DNA of 64,000 bases from Nannochloropsis oceanica (GCA_004519485.1 CP038116.1:248001-312000); one strand, 5' to 3'; shown: positions 44,063 through 55,800, counted from the first letter of the stretch. The notes: generated by a model from the letters alone, not told the origin. Numbers and translations are program-made.

Positions 44063-46517
44063 ATGACCGACTCGCTTCGCCAGCGCCCCAGCCGGAGACG
44101 AGAGGAAAGTGTGAGCCCCCTTGTGAAACATTACCTGCCTGAATCTGCTGCTGTCAAAGGTACGTACGAGAAGAAGCGAAGAAGAGAAGGGGACTTGTGC
44201 CATTTTGACATGGTGTCAGCATGCCCTTTTTGGTCTCCGTCCATCTCCTCCTATGACCTCCTACTTCTCCTACCTCTCCTCAACTTATCCATGATATCCC
44301 TTCCACACCTGCGCACAATCTTCTCTCTCATCGCCCCGCGCATCTCACCTTGATTTGATTGCTGAGCTCCACCTCGCTGTCATTATCACCACCTTTAAAC
44401 AACACCAAACAATGATGCCTCCGCAATGACATGCTCCGCCCTTTATTGTGCACCTTGTGCCTCACTGCTCATTTCTTCCCTAACCACCCTCAATCCCACC
44501 CCACTTGTTATTCTTTTAACAAACATAATCAGACAAAACATCACCTCCAACCAGAAGCAGCAGCAGCAGCACCACCAGCAGCACCCATAGCACCGAGCAC
44601 GAAGATGACCGAAATGGCGACTTCCCACCCCTATTAATGAGCCCCCACCGCTCCCACAGCGACGGCGGTGACGTCTTCCACGGCCACGGCGGGAACACAA
44701 CCCCTTGCAACGGCGGAGGGATGAAACGCTCCCGCTCTTTCCTCGACTTGATAAATGAAAAAATCGAGCAAGAGCCAAGCACCAACCCGGACACCGTCTC
44801 CCTATACCTCAAATTCATCGTTTCCTTGGACTTCCTCGCTGTTGCGACCGTCGTCCCCCTTCTCCCCCAATATTTGGTCCGAACGGGCTGTTGTAACGAG
44901 CAGCTAGCCTTCATTTCCTCTGCCTACAGCCTCGCCCAGTTGGTAGGAGGGGTACTCCTAGGCTGGGTCTCCGACGGGATCATGACGCGAAAAACAATCC
45001 TAATGACTTCCCTCTTGGGCTCCGCTGCATCCTATGGCATGATAGGCGTGTCCTCCTCCCGCCCACTCCTTATACTGTCCCGTATCGTGGTTGGGTTGGT
45101 CAAACAAACCATGACAATGACTACGGCCTTGATTTCCGACCTCCCCCTCGACCGGTCCCGTCGGACCAAGCACATGTCCCACCTCACGGCCGCCGTGACT
45201 GTCTCCTGGATTGTAGGCCCTGCCCTCGGGGGATACCTCTTCTGGCTCTCCCCCTGCCTGCCCCCCCTCGTTGCTGCCGTCATATTCACCATTGCCGCCT
45301 TGCTCTGCTTGATAGGTGTCCCCAACCACCCCGACCCCCCACCACCTGGCTTTTCCCCGCTTTCCACCTCCATCTCCTCGCCAGACCTGCTCGGCATGTC
45401 TAATGGCAACAGTGGAAGTGGGTTTAAGTCCAAGAGTAAGAGCTTCGGCACATTCTTGTCGACGCTTCGGAGCAACTTCAGGGAGGCGTTCAATGACCCA
45501 ACCATTATTAGAATAGTGGGGATAAGACTCCTCTACAGCTTCACCATCATTTCCCTCATGCCCACCAATTTCGTGGGATATTTGGAGGCGAGATATGGGC
45601 TCAAGAGCCATGAAGTCGCCTACTTGCATTCTTACCGCGCAACGCTGTCGTTTTTAGCACAGACGTTTTTGGTGTCGGCGGTGGTGAAACACCATACGTT
45701 TTCGGAGGAAGCGACCGCGAGGGCCGCGATTGTGTTTGGGGTTTTTCTCAAGTACTCCGAGGTGCTGAACCGCGATCGGTTGGTTTTCTTATTTGTGACC
45801 ACCCCTGCTATAGTCGGTGTTTTTTCTCTGTTCGATTGTTCTTTGCAGGGAATTTATACAGACAGTATTCCAGCAGGGCACAGGGGGGCTGCGCTAGGAT
45901 CAATGTCGGCGTTGCAGTCGCTGGTTAAGGTTGCGGCGCCTTTGTATGGGGGGGAGATTTTCCAACGAGTGGGTCATGAACGCCGACCGGAGATTATCTT
46001 CATTCATTATGTGGTGTTAGCGACGGTGGTCTGGCTTGTCTTTCCCCCTGGCCGGCACCGACCAAAGCAACATGAACAGCGCCTGCCCCCGTCAGTGTCG
46101 ACCGGCTCGTTATCACAGATTGTGGAAGGGAAGGAGGAGGGAAATGCGCTTTATGGGAATGATGACATGAGCAGTAGCAGTAGTAGTGAAGGTAGAAGTA
46201 GAGGGAGCAGCAGTACCAGTACCGGACTCGTCAGACGGAATGTGTCTGCCCATCCCCTCCACGGCAACCCCTCCACTGCCTCACTCTCTGACGCCGTGCC
46301 GGTCATGCGTCCCGCCCACGAACTCACCACTTTGACTGATGAGGCTATTGCTTCTGCTCCTGCTACTATTTCTTCCTCTTCGCGAGGCGGCAACAGCAGT
46401 AGGGAGCCGGTGGCGATCCGGAGGGGAGGAATGACCAGCCTTCCGAGTTCGGAGAGGCTGCATCCGATTAGGGGCAGGTTTGACAGGGGAAGCAGGGTTA
46501 GGATTGGGCAAATATAG
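44063..46517 (+). CDS. Major facilitator superfamily transporter (MFSD9/TetA-like)
   Basis: Exons 44063..44159 and 44533..46517 with a 373-bp GTACGT...CAG intron (predicted, phase 1) give 693 residues. The spliced N-tail runs from MTDSLRQRPSRRREESVSP through a Ser/Thr-rich part to EDDRNGDFPPLLMSPHRS. A shorter protein could begin at the internal ATG at 44637. The membrane part starts at LKFIVSLDFLAVATVVPLLP and has the MFS loop 2-3 signature variant GWVSDGIMTRKTIL. About 12 hydrophobic helices follow, with a Pro/Ser/Gly-rich central loop (nt ~45320-45450). A long Ser-rich cytosolic tail ends the protein. Substrate is unknown. The closest impression is the TetA/MFSD9/MFSD10 group of drug:H+ antiporter-like proteins. 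Confidence 0.8.
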
Positions 46518-46803
46518 ATAGAAAGGAGAGACGAAGGAGGACGAGAGAGTCGGCACATGGAGAGGTAGGTTGGGCCGCACCAACTGCAGCAACAGCAGCA
46601 ACTGCAGCAAGTGTTCTGCCAAAGACTAGAATTCCCACTTATTTTATTCCTCACCTCGCAATCGTCAAGTCGCTTTAGTCGGAAGGGGTAGGGAATAGGA
46701 GGGGAGGGAAAGATTATCTCACACACACTGTTTTCACCACAAAAACAAAGAAAGAAAGCGAAATCTAAACAAAGTCTCACCAAATGCGTACTTTCATTTT
46801 CTT
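46518..46803. other. Short convergent intergenic region
   Basis: The sense strand is purine-rich after the MFS stop. A short CTG/CAG-like stretch with Gln/Leu-type triplets is present near 46580-46612. No gene is seen. Confidence 0.5.
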
Positions 46804-47877
46804 CTATCGATTCATCAACCGTCGAAAATTTGCCCTGATTATCATCATAGCCTCCTCTTGTGTAATTCCCTTCACTGCCGCAATGGCTGCCACACCAATC
46901 GGCACAGTCATCGGCTCATTCCTCATATCCTTCTCCGGACCTTGATAAGGAGAATCCGTCTCCGTCAAAAGCTGCTCGAGGGGCAACTCCTTTACCAATT
47001 TCTTGAACGACTCACTCCGATTTACCACCGAGGGGATTGATAGATAATAGCCCGCCTCCGCAATACGTTTCCCAAGCTTTACCTTCCCACTGAAGCAATG
47101 AAAATCTGCCTTCGTGACTTCCATTTCTTGCAATATCTCGAAGGTACGCAGCTCGGCCTTGCGGGTGTGAAGGATGAGGGGGAGGCCGTGTTTTTTCGCC
47201 ACTACGATTAGCTTCCGAAGCACCCGTTCTTGTTCTGCAAGCTGCGTGGGATCCGTGCAGTAGTAAGCATCTAGGCCGCATTCACCCACAGCTACCACCT
47301 TGCCTTCGGCGCACATTTGATCAATCCATTCCACCTCGGCGTCGACATCGAATTTATCGGGAGGGGGAAAAGGATGAGGCCAGGCATCAGGGCCAATGAC
47401 ATTACATGCCGCGTCCAAAGGATAAATACCCAACGCAGGCAAGAGACTGGCAGGGTGCCGGGCACAGAGCTCTAGCACCGCCCGATTCGACTGCGGCTCC
47501 AAGCCGTTCACAACGCAGAACTCCAGGCCCTTGTCCCGAGCACGCTGTGCGACGTCGTCTTCTTCCCCCACAAACTTTTCATGGATAATGTGGCAATGCA
47601 CGTCGACGTAGTTATTTAGTGTTGACGCGACGCTCTCAGTCATACTGGCACTGATGGCGGTGATTGGAGCACGGCTTGTGGGACGGAAACTCTGACTGTG
47701 GCGGCGGCGGACGAACGTCGGGATAGCGGGAGCAAGGAAGCACGAAGATGACAATGATGTGGTGAAGCAGGGAATGCAGTGGGCAATATCAGCTCCTCGT
47801 CCACGGCTAAAGGCCAAGAACATCCAAGTCGTGCAACAGGACAAGAAGAGGAGAGCTCGGACGGGGCGGGGGTACAT
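46804..47877 (-). CDS. TatD-family metal-dependent DNase
   Basis: A single exon of 357 residues starting at the ATG at 47877. The first ~80 residues are hydrophobic and basic (YPRPVRALLFLSCCTTWMFL, later FVRRRHSQSFRPTSRAP), which suggests an organelle or ER signal. The core starts at NNYVDVHCHIIHEKFVGEED. Metal-binding motifs are all present: DVHCHI, VGECGLDAYY, LILHTRKA, ADFHCFSGKV and TETDSPYQGPEKD. TatD enzymes are TIM-barrel 3'-5' exonucleases or endonucleases linked to DNA repair and apoptosis. The internal ATG at MTESVAS gives the usual ~280-residue length, so the extra N-terminus is probably a targeting segment. Confidence 0.9.
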   Translation of the reverse strand: MYPRPVRALLFLSCCTTWMFLAFSRGRGADIAHCIPCFTTSLSSSCFLAPAIPTFVRRRHSQSFRPTSRAPITAISASMTESVASTLNNYVDVHCHIIHEKFVGEEDDVAQRARDKGLEFCVVNGLEPQSNRAVLELCARHPASLLPALGIYPLDAACNVIGPDAWPHPFPPPDKFDVDAEVEWIDQMCAEGKVVAVGECGLDAYYCTDPTQLAEQERVLRKLIVVAKKHGLPLILHTRKAELRTFEILQEMEVTKADFHCFSGKVKLGKRIAEAGYYLSIPSVVNRSESFKKLVKELPLEQLLTETDSPYQGPEKDMRNEPMTVPIGVAAIAAVKGITQEEAMMIIRANFRRLMNR

Positions 47878-48148
47878 GCGCCGGGCTTGCTGGGCTGGGA
47901 AGAGGCGTAAAATATTTTGGTTCCTACACGCTGCCTTTTAACCGGCCTTGTCCTCTATCTTTGCCAACCTGTACTAGGGATGTGTATGGGAATGTGTCGC
48001 TGATGCGGTGGACTGCTGATATCATAATCGTCCGTTTGAGGCCAAGCGAACCCCGGAAGTCACACAGGTTAATGCAAAGCGGATGATATGCTTGTTTCCT
48101 TCATTTCCTTTTGACACTTACGAAAAGGCAGGCATTGGGAAAGAGCTC

Positions 48149-48454
48149 TTTGGCGATTTGAAACGAGACTTCTACCACCGGGTGTGGAAGACGATTCAGG
48201 AAAGTTTGTCTGTATACAAGGAGACCGGCATGTGTCTTGCGTTGCGTGGAAGGGTACATAACTTTAGGGCGGCGGTTTCCAGAGGGAGAGCGCTCTCCCT
48301 CTGGATGGTCTTGGACAACGACAGAAACCACCGCCCTAAAGTTATGTACCCTTCCACGCAACGCAAGACACATGCCGGTCTCCTTGTATATAGACAAACT
48401 TTCCTGAATCGTCTTCCACAACCGGTGGTAGAAGTCTCGTTTCAAATCGCCAAA
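48149..48454. repeat. Long inverted repeat with palindromic centre
   Basis: Arms 48149-48279 and 48324-48454 (131 bp each) are inverted copies with only about three mismatches. The 44-bp centre begins with a perfect 26-bp palindrome at 48279-48304. A transcript would fold into a near-perfect ~130-bp hairpin. The right arm belongs to a leftward transposase-like frame, and the left arm is its inverted copy. Confidence 0.95.
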
Positions 48455-48720
48455 CAGAAGTTCTTGTCCCGCGCTGGCTCTCCAAGGTGGTGGCATCCAA
48501 GTACGGCACATAGGGTAGAATCTTCCTGAATGGTGTTTCCTGTTTTGTTGTTTTCCAAAAGTCTGCGGTGGCCACCTCGCTGTAGACACGCTCCCCATTC
48601 ACCATCATGATAGCTGGATGTAATTGCAATTGTGTAGGGTCCCGTGTAAGAGCTGGATCTGCCAGCAATTCTGCGGTAATGCGCCCTATGGAAGCCAAAC
48701 TACGTTGCATGCAATAAAAA
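48324..48720 (-). pseudogene. Relic of a DNA-transposase-like gene (Plavaka/CACTA-type, tentative)
   Basis: Reading leftward from ~48720: SLASIGRITAELLADPAL, HPAIMMVNGERVYSEVATAD, FRKILPYVPYLDATTLE. After a frame change come LFGDLKRDFYHRLWKTIQES, YKETGMCLALRGRVHNFRAV and VQDHPEGE. The order FH...TGM...RG...DHPE and the LPYVPYLDA...LE stretch resemble the transposase region of Plavaka-type CACTA relatives (DYPEQ in those). The match is by eye and weak. There is no start, no end and no terminal repeats, so it is a fragment. It lies directly upstream of the DUF1995 gene. Confidence 0.4.
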
Positions 48721-48954
48721 AGGTTAATTACAATAAAATATATATAGCGCGTATTCGTTGCTCGGCAGATTCCGGTAATGTTATATTGTTGTTCGGAGCT
48801 TGAGGTCTGATCCAACGCTCCAATGCATGCACATACTTGTTGAAATGCACACACCCTACAAAATACAGGCAAGTTATCGCAGAAGGAAACCCAGGCACTA
48901 CCCCTCACACCTTTCCTCTCGTCTTCCTGCCCTTTCCAGCCCTCGTGTGCCATC

Positions 48955-50132
48955 ATGCTCCAGAGCATTTTGGCGTGTTCACTTTTGTTAGTCGACGCAT
49001 GCGGCGGCCTTCCTGCCAAGACGACGTCGCGCGACCCACTGGCTTTCTTTGGCAACTGGGGAAAACCCTTTGTCCCCAAGGTCCCGAGTGCTGCGCCTGC
49101 TCCTGCCGCTGCCGCTGCCCCCGCGAGGAAACTCGTCGATTATAGTCCTAGGCTCCCAAAACTGTATGGGGGGTGGTTCGACAATACTCTCGTCGATCAA
49201 GCATCTGCAGCCATCACCGCGGCGTTGAAAGACGGTACGTGATAATTGCTGAGCACTGAAATCTGGGGAAATTGCTGTCTGACCGGCCTTTCTTCCGCCC
49301 TTGTCTTCTTATCCTCCATTTAACAGGCATTCAGACGTCCGAAGTGCTCTTCCCCCCCTTGCCCAACATGGAAGAGCGCGAGTTCGGGACCAGTCTAAAC
49401 AGTACGTAATGCATCTTTGCTTTTCCGCTTCGCAGTAGTGTGTATGAGTCCCAGAGATGTACTGCTCTGCTACGTACAACCCTCTCCGTCTCTCACCGCG
49501 CATTTCAACATCCGCCCTCCTTCGTCCCTTCAGTGAAATACAACAGGGCCGTCGCCACTCGTTTGGGCGGCCCCGACAATATTTTGCGGAAGCAAAGCGT
49601 TGCTTATGCGAATGTTGACCTGGCCAGCAGAATCGCCACCAAGCTCAGAAAACGCACCCTCCTCCTCACCTACGACAACGCTGTCGACTCAAGCATCATA
49701 AAGCTTAGCAAACAAGCCGAAATCATGCGCATCAGTAGCGCTGATCTCAAAGCATGTATAACGGCCAATGATGTTTTGCTCGCCCTTTCCCCTGGCGTCG
49801 GTTCGCATTGGACCAAAGCAGCGGGGCTCCAAACCGAGGCGCCCGTGGTGGCCATGAATGCCCCCTTTTCCCTTTCTTACGATATCGCACAAGGTGGGAA
49901 ATGGGAGCCGATTTATGTAGTCAAAAGAGTGACGAAAGGATGGATTTATCGAGCTTACCCGTCTGGATTTAAGGTGTATTTAGACAAACCTGATGGAACG
50001 GTAGAGTTAATCAAGGAATTTGACAAGGGGGTGATCCCCAAGCTGAGGGAAGTGGCGGCCGTGGTCCGCGACGAAAGTCAAGCACGAGGATATGCCATTT
50101 CGAATGATCGGTACTTGACGCAGCGGTTATAA
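48955..50132 (+). CDS. DUF1995 plastid protein (LPA3-like)
   Basis: Three exons, 48955..49234, 49327..49401 and 49534..50132 (introns 92 and 132 bp, both with GTACGT donors and phase 1), give 317 residues. The N-terminus (LQSILACSLLLVDACGGLPA, then KTTSRDPLAFFGNW) has a signal-like core and a basic, Ser/Thr-containing segment, consistent with complex-plastid import. The mature part includes LVDQASAAITAALKDG, IQTSEVLFPPLPNMEEREFG and VKYNRAVATRLGG. Next come RKRTLLLTYDNAVDS and DVLLALSPGVGSHW, and it ends in GYAISNDRYLTQRL. This is the DUF1995 fold found in cyanobacteria and plastids, including LPA3, which aids photosystem II assembly, and the C-terminus of plastid adenylate kinase-like proteins. 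Biochemical role is unknown. Confidence 0.88.
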
Positions 50133-50905
50133 ATGTGGCGTAATTGAAGTAGAGGGAGGATATGGGGAGGTCCTTGGTGTTTATGCGAAATGGAGAGAAA
50201 TGGGGAGAGAGGATGGAAGAGCGGCAGAAACGACGAAAGCAAACAACATAAAGCATTCGATTTGTCCGAGGAGAGATGTAAGTTAGACTAGTCAGACGCA
50301 GAGTGGATTTGTTTCTCTAATGAGTAGCCCAGGTGTATGGCAATTTTGTTCGATGTGCTCACAGAGCGTGCGTGCGAGGAGCCAGATTTGGGGGCCAGTG
50401 ACCTGTAGGGAAATTAAGGAGGGTATTTTTTTCACTTGAACATATCTATTGAACACCTAGTTCTGCTTTGTAGCTTGTTGCTGTTATGGACGTGCCCTAC
50501 TGTGAAGAAGGAAAGCAAGAATTCGGTCATTCTGATTTTTGATTTTTTGAATTGAAATATTGTACTTGCGTGTACTAACGCATCGTCGAGCTAAGCCTTG
50601 CACCCCCCCTGTCCACGAACGGAAATTCACCATACAACATATACAGGTGTACACAGAGCACAGATTTTCTCCTTTGCGACGGTGGCAGTCCTCGATGGGT
50701 CAGGCACCGACACGTTTCCATAAACGTCCTTCGGCACAACGTTGACGTCCCTCGCGCATCGTCCTTTGTTTCTGTTTTAAGCTGGGCCAGTTCCGCCCAT
50801 CGCGTTCGGGGGGCCAGCGCATCGCAAGATTACCTCATCATTTGAAATTATCTTGCCATTCATGACCCTGTCTCTGTCCCTCACCACTTTTCCCTGCAGG
50901 TGAGC
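50133..50905. promoter_or_regulatory. DUF1995 3' flank and upstream region of the phospho-motif gene
   Basis: About 0.77 kb. A pyrimidine tract ending TTTTCCCTGCAG at 50899 looks like a 3' splice site just before the next gene's ATG, so that gene may have an intron in its 5' UTR. No separate gene is seen. Confidence 0.4.
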
Positions 50906-52150
50906 ATGACAAGCACAGGGACCCGCGACTTCCTCAATGGCCTCCGGGTGGCTGGCCGCCTGTGGGGCTCTCACGGTGACAAGATCACCAATGCAGTGCA
51001 GGGACGAAACTACGATGATGATCAAGCTGCCCAGAAGATAGATAGAATAGTCGGTGTTGCTGCCACGGGCGCGGGTGGAGAGGAAATGCGGCTGAGTGCG
51101 GGAAGCCCTACCATAGTGCACCAGCAATCAAGGGACTTGGTCGTCTCACCCTCATCTCCGTTCAGCATGCGGCAGGCTTCCTCTCCGATGTTTGGCTGGG
51201 GCGACGATGGGCATAATTCGTCTGTCTCTGCAGCATCTGGCAGCCTCACGCGTCAAAACTCATCGGACTTTGTCTCGTCTACCAAGACTGCCGTCAACGC
51301 TACCCCTTTCATTGCCCGACAAGCCTCGCGCGAAATGCCCTTGCCCGAGATTCTGCGGCAACACTCCCTAGATCTCGCCTCAACCAGCCCCACCCAGTCT
51401 GGTAACAAGTCCAACGCCAGCATCAACAGCAATAACGGCTTCCGTCCCATCGGTAGCCCTGTGAGCGAAGGTTTCAAACGAGATCCCTCATCGAGTCCCG
51501 TCTCCTTCTTGCCCCCTCCGCTCCTTCCCGGCACCATAGCGGCTCCCACTGCTCTCCGGCCTAGTGGCCTTCGTTCTCAGCTTCTCCGCTCTCAGTCATC
51601 TTACGAACGAGGAAAGAACAATCGAGGGGCGGGTGGGAAGCAGGAGCAGCAGCAGCAGCGCCAGGCCTTGTCTCCCTCTTCTTCCCTAGATCGCCAAGGT
51701 ATGGAGAACATCCAGCAGGTGGTACCAAGTTTGCCTCCGCAGGTCTTGCGGGAGGCGTTTAAGGCCTTGACTGAGCGTGAGGAACGTGCACATGGGGCCG
51801 AGCATGCGGCGGCCATGGCGGTGCATGAGGTGGAGAAGAATGAGGAGAAGGAGGGCGGTCCTACCGTCTCTATTTCTGCCACAGAGAAGGTGAGTTTGGT
51901 TCATGCCGCCCAAACCAGCCGTCGTAAGAGTCAGACTTTTGGTAGTAATCTCTTCAATCGTAAGAATCCAGGGAAATGTATCGTGAGCCGTACGAGCATC
52001 AATGCGGAGCCTGAGAGTTTAGGTGGAGGAGGGGGTGGAGGTAGCGGGAAAGGCGGTGCTATCGGTGTGGAGGAAGGGGGGGGTTGGAGGCCTGGTCATT
52101 TCCTTTCGCGTATCTTAAAGAATAAGAGCGGGGAGAGGGGGCAGTCGTGA
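50906..52150 (+). CDS. Low-complexity protein with repeated RQxS motifs, unknown function
   Basis: A single coding exon of 414 residues from the ATG at 50906. The short N-terminal part (TRDFLNGLRVAGRLWGSHGD) is helical and could be a binding motif. The rest is mostly disordered. It carries a recurring basophilic-kinase site: MRQASSP, LTRQNSSD, IARQASRE and ILRQHSLD, plus LLRSQSSYE. Such RQxS repeats are typical of PKA/CaMK substrates and 14-3-3 clients. A Gln run (~nt 51645-51665), a short charged coiled region (REAFKALTEREERAHGAEHA) and a basic end (FLSRILKNKSGERG) follow. No catalytic domain is recognised. It lies head-to-tail with the RhoGEF gene; a functional link is possible but unproven. 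Confidence 0.65.
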   Translation: MTSTGTRDFLNGLRVAGRLWGSHGDKITNAVQGRNYDDDQAAQKIDRIVGVAATGAGGEEMRLSAGSPTIVHQQSRDLVVSPSSPFSMRQASSPMFGWGDDGHNSSVSAASGSLTRQNSSDFVSSTKTAVNATPFIARQASREMPLPEILRQHSLDLASTSPTQSGNKSNASINSNNGFRPIGSPVSEGFKRDPSSSPVSFLPPPLLPGTIAAPTALRPSGLRSQLLRSQSSYERGKNNRGAGGKQEQQQQRQALSPSSSLDRQGMENIQQVVPSLPPQVLREAFKALTEREERAHGAEHAAAMAVHEVEKNEEKEGGPTVSISATEKVSLVHAAQTSRRKSQTFGSNLFNRKNPGKCIVSRTSINAEPESLGGGGGGGSGKGGAIGVEEGGGWRPGHFLSRILKNKSGERGQS

Positions 52151-52829
52151 GACCTGAAGGAGATAGGAAGGAGCACATATTTTGTTGATATTTGTTAACA
52201 CTATTATTATGTCTTGTCGACATGTATTCGGGATGGTGGAAGGGTGGGGGGCCTGAAAAAGAGAGGATAGGGGGTTCAATAATGTAAAGTGAGCAGTCTT
52301 TATTGAATTATGCACAGTGCGTCGTCTGATGGGGTAGAAACCTAACATTAGTAATTTATACATTTTGCTTTCGATGGGCCAGAAATATTCATGATGGCAA
52401 CGTATGTACCTCACTAACAGTCGAAAGGTCCCCTCTTGTTCTGCTCGAGCACACACCAATTCTCAAACCACGACCAACATAACCCCTCCACCGACGCAGT
52501 CCACCTACACGAAGAGCCTACACAGTGGCGAGGGGTAGTAGCTTTGGAATTGGAGGAAGTTCAAGCGAGAACGACGCCGCTCGACTATCGCACGGGCACA
52601 CCTTGCTCATCTCGCGTTGACCCGGGGGCAGGACGACGAAGTACATGTGGGACCTCTAGCGGCACCGAACCATCTATCTACAGCTCCATCCCGCACGTGT
52701 GTCGCGCATCTCGCACCTTATTACTGGGACCAGCTGTTGGAACGGGACACGGAGAAATCCCCACAAACAAGTCTTGCTGTGACGCCTTGTACACGCCTTT
52801 CTTCTGCCTCAAATCGCACACACACACAA
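52151..52829. other. Region between the phospho-motif gene and the RhoGEF
   Basis: The RhoGEF frame is open from ~52617 without an ATG until 52830, so 52617-52829 may be leader or the end of an upstream exon. The rest shows no gene. An AT-rich part (52160-52400) is the likely 3' end of the previous gene. Confidence 0.4.
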
Positions 52830-55800
52830 ATGGACCACCCCAGCAGAAACAGCAGCATAACGTCCATACCGAACAACACTGACAAAGATGGCAGCTGGGG
52901 TCCTGTGCCCAGCTCAAGCCCCCCGCCATCGTCTCCCTCAAACCTAGTAGGCGTGTCGACCTCCTTGCCTCTAACACCCCGCTCTCGGACCACGCGCCGC
53001 GACCAAGTCGCACGCGAGCTCATGGACTCAGAAAGGACTTTTGTGGAGCAAATGACGGTACTGACCAAGGTCTTCATCAATCCCTTGCGATGGTGGAAAT
53101 TGGAGATCACACAAGGCAGGGAATCGATGCACCCGCCGCTGCCGGACGCGCTCCTTCAAGAAATTTTTGGCAATGTTGAGCAGCTGTTGGTTTTCAATGC
53201 GCATGTAGTGGAGCAATTTGCGGAGCTGCATTGTGGGAATCAGGCGTTTGGGGGCTTCTTCAAGAAGGCGGCACCCTTTTTTAAGATGTATTCGAGTTAC
53301 GTCTCTAACTATGACAGAGCAATGGAGACATTGCTGCATTTGATTGAGACCCGGCTCGATTTTGCAGCTTTTGTCCGAGGTACGTGTGTGTAGCGAAGTG
53401 TTTCGAATCCTTTGACTGGCTGACTGGCGCAAGCGTTGATCTGTCTCTCCGATCTCAAGCCTCTTTTGTTTTTCCTTCCCGGGCTGTGGCTATCCTCTTA
53501 TCCCATTACCCTTCCTCCTCCTCTCTCATTTCCTTCCACCCCCAGCCTGCGAACTCCAGGAAGGTTGCAAGGGCCTAAATCTCCGGGCTTATCTCATCAT
53601 GCCTGTGCAGAGAATACCACGCTACAAGCTCTTGCTCACGGAGCTGCTTAAACACACGTCAGAGGACCACCCTGATTACGAGGTATATGGCACCTGGAAG
53701 AGGGCGGTCAGCAAGAGCACGCAAGCTGCGCTTTTTTTTAAAAATGTAGCACTGATATTTAAATAAAAACCTGCATTCACTTTACACAACATATACATGT
53801 AGGACCTGGAGGCGGCCGTCAAGCTCGTGTCAGGCGTGGTAGGCGCCATCAATGAAGACATAAAAAGGCAAGAGAGGCGGTTTAAGGTCATCGAGATTCA
53901 AGAGCAATGGGACACGGTATGTTTCAATATTTACTTTACAGAAGGGACTCCCTAACCTTCTCGCCTCCCCCCTTTGATCTTCTCCTTTTCACTCACTCAT
54001 TATCCTCTCCCCTGTACCCTTTCCTTCCAGGTCCTTGTCACGGCTTCCCGCAAATTCGAAAAGGAAGGGCCACTCATCAAGGTCTGTCGGAAAGGGCCAA
54101 AAACGCGGGAATTCGTTCTCTTCAATGACCTCCTAATCTACGGCGTCCGCAAAATGGCCTCCTCGGAAAAGCGCTATTTGCATAGGAAGCTTGATTTGGG
54201 TGAGCTGTTCGTTGTGGATAGTGGGGAGGCAGAAAAGACCTTTGTTTTGGCGACGCGTTCGAAGTCATTTGTTGTGCAATGTGTGGACATGGCCGAAAAA
54301 AAGTCATGGATGGCGGCGTTTACTTGTTGTTTTGCCGAGATGGAGAAGACGGTCTTGTATGGGAAGAATCGAACAATCAACAAAGACCATCGCTTGACCC
54401 ATGTCGGCCTGTGGATGGTCAGGGAGGGGGAGATGGTGCGAGAATCCTACCTTATGCCACCTGACATGCCCAAGGATAAAACGTATGGCTTCCTCAGCTT
54501 CCAAGACCTCCGTCTGATTGTCGATCCTCAGGAGCCTGATCGTAGCAGCATGGGCAAGCGTGTCCTTTCTCGTATCTTGCGGCGGGGGGCAAGCCTTTCG
54601 CGGTTTAATTTTAAGGTCCAGAGTGGGAATCCGGTGCCATGCGAGCACGTCTCACCGGACGATATTCATGGAGCGGTTGATTCGGACGACGATGACGAAG
54701 TGTCGACTTATAGCGATGCCCTCTCCCCATGCAGCTCTGCGAGTGCCTCCCCCTACGATTTTGATTCAGCGGATACGCGCTGGGGGGGCATTGGCGTACA
54801 CGGCTTTCCCGTCACAAGTACTAGGACGAATATTACTACTACTCCTCCTCTTACTGATGATGCTACGGCGACGGATCCCAGCAGCAGTACGGGTGTTGCG
54901 ATGACGAGGACCGGGATGCGAAGGGCGAGCCTCGATACGGTGGCGCCGGGCGCGCTCAATGACGTGGGGTTCCAGACCGCTTCGGGCTTTATCGATGGGA
55001 GGTAGGTTTGGCTGACGTGAATTTGGGGCTAGATTTAAATTGTACCAACCCTGTTGTTTTATCTTCTCCATCTCCTGAATTCCCACCCTCCCTTTGATTG
55101 CAGACAGTGCTCCATTATCCTAACCCTCTCATTCCCGCCATCCGATTTCGCCCTTCTCTCTCTCCTTCCATCCGGACTCCCATCCATACAGACAAAGCAG
55201 CAAATGGAGTGGCATCCTCAGCGGCCTCCGTCCCCAGGGCGCAAACTCCACCTCCCCCAAAGCTGTCCCAGACCTTCACCAGGAAAAGGAATTGGCAGCT
55301 CTTGAACGGTCCTTAGGCTTGATGGGGTTCAGAAATGAGGCGAAGAACGGAGGGCACACAAACGACAGCAAGCCTCCGCAGGCTCGCCTCTCTCCACCTC
55401 CGCTCGTTGACACGGCCGCCTCGGCCCCTACAGGTGCCACTGCTGTCCCAAGTACCAATACCATCGTCGGCGGTGGTGTGGCTATCAGCAGCAACAGCAG
55501 CAGCAATGCCAGTGCCCCGGGATCATTACACGGGGGGCGTCCGCCTAAACCGATTTCACCTCCTCGGAGCCCCTTGTCGCCTCCCATCTCTCCTCGTCTG
55601 ATCCATTGCGTCCCCTCAGAACAACACCATATCTCTCCTAATGCCTTGTTCTCGCCGGCAGCATCGTTTTCCTCGGAATCGTCTCCCTTTACCTCCTACG
55701 CAAACTCAAACACCATCAATTGCAGCGGCAGTGGCAGCAGCAGCAGCAGCAGCAACAACAACAGACTTCCACATGGCGACTCGGCACGGACCAAGTCACG

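Larger units (their letters stand above)
47878..48954. promoter_or_regulatory. Divergent upstream region holding an inverted repeat and a transposase-like relic
   Basis: About 1.08 kb between the TatD start (-) and the DUF1995 start (+). Its middle is occupied by the inverted repeat and relic described separately, so the promoters of both genes are confined to the flanks (~47880-48130 and ~48720-48950). Confidence 0.5.

Noticed and set aside
45000-45629. 209-codon minus-strand frame
   Set aside because: Entirely antisense to the MFS transporter exon, whose membrane helices are clear.
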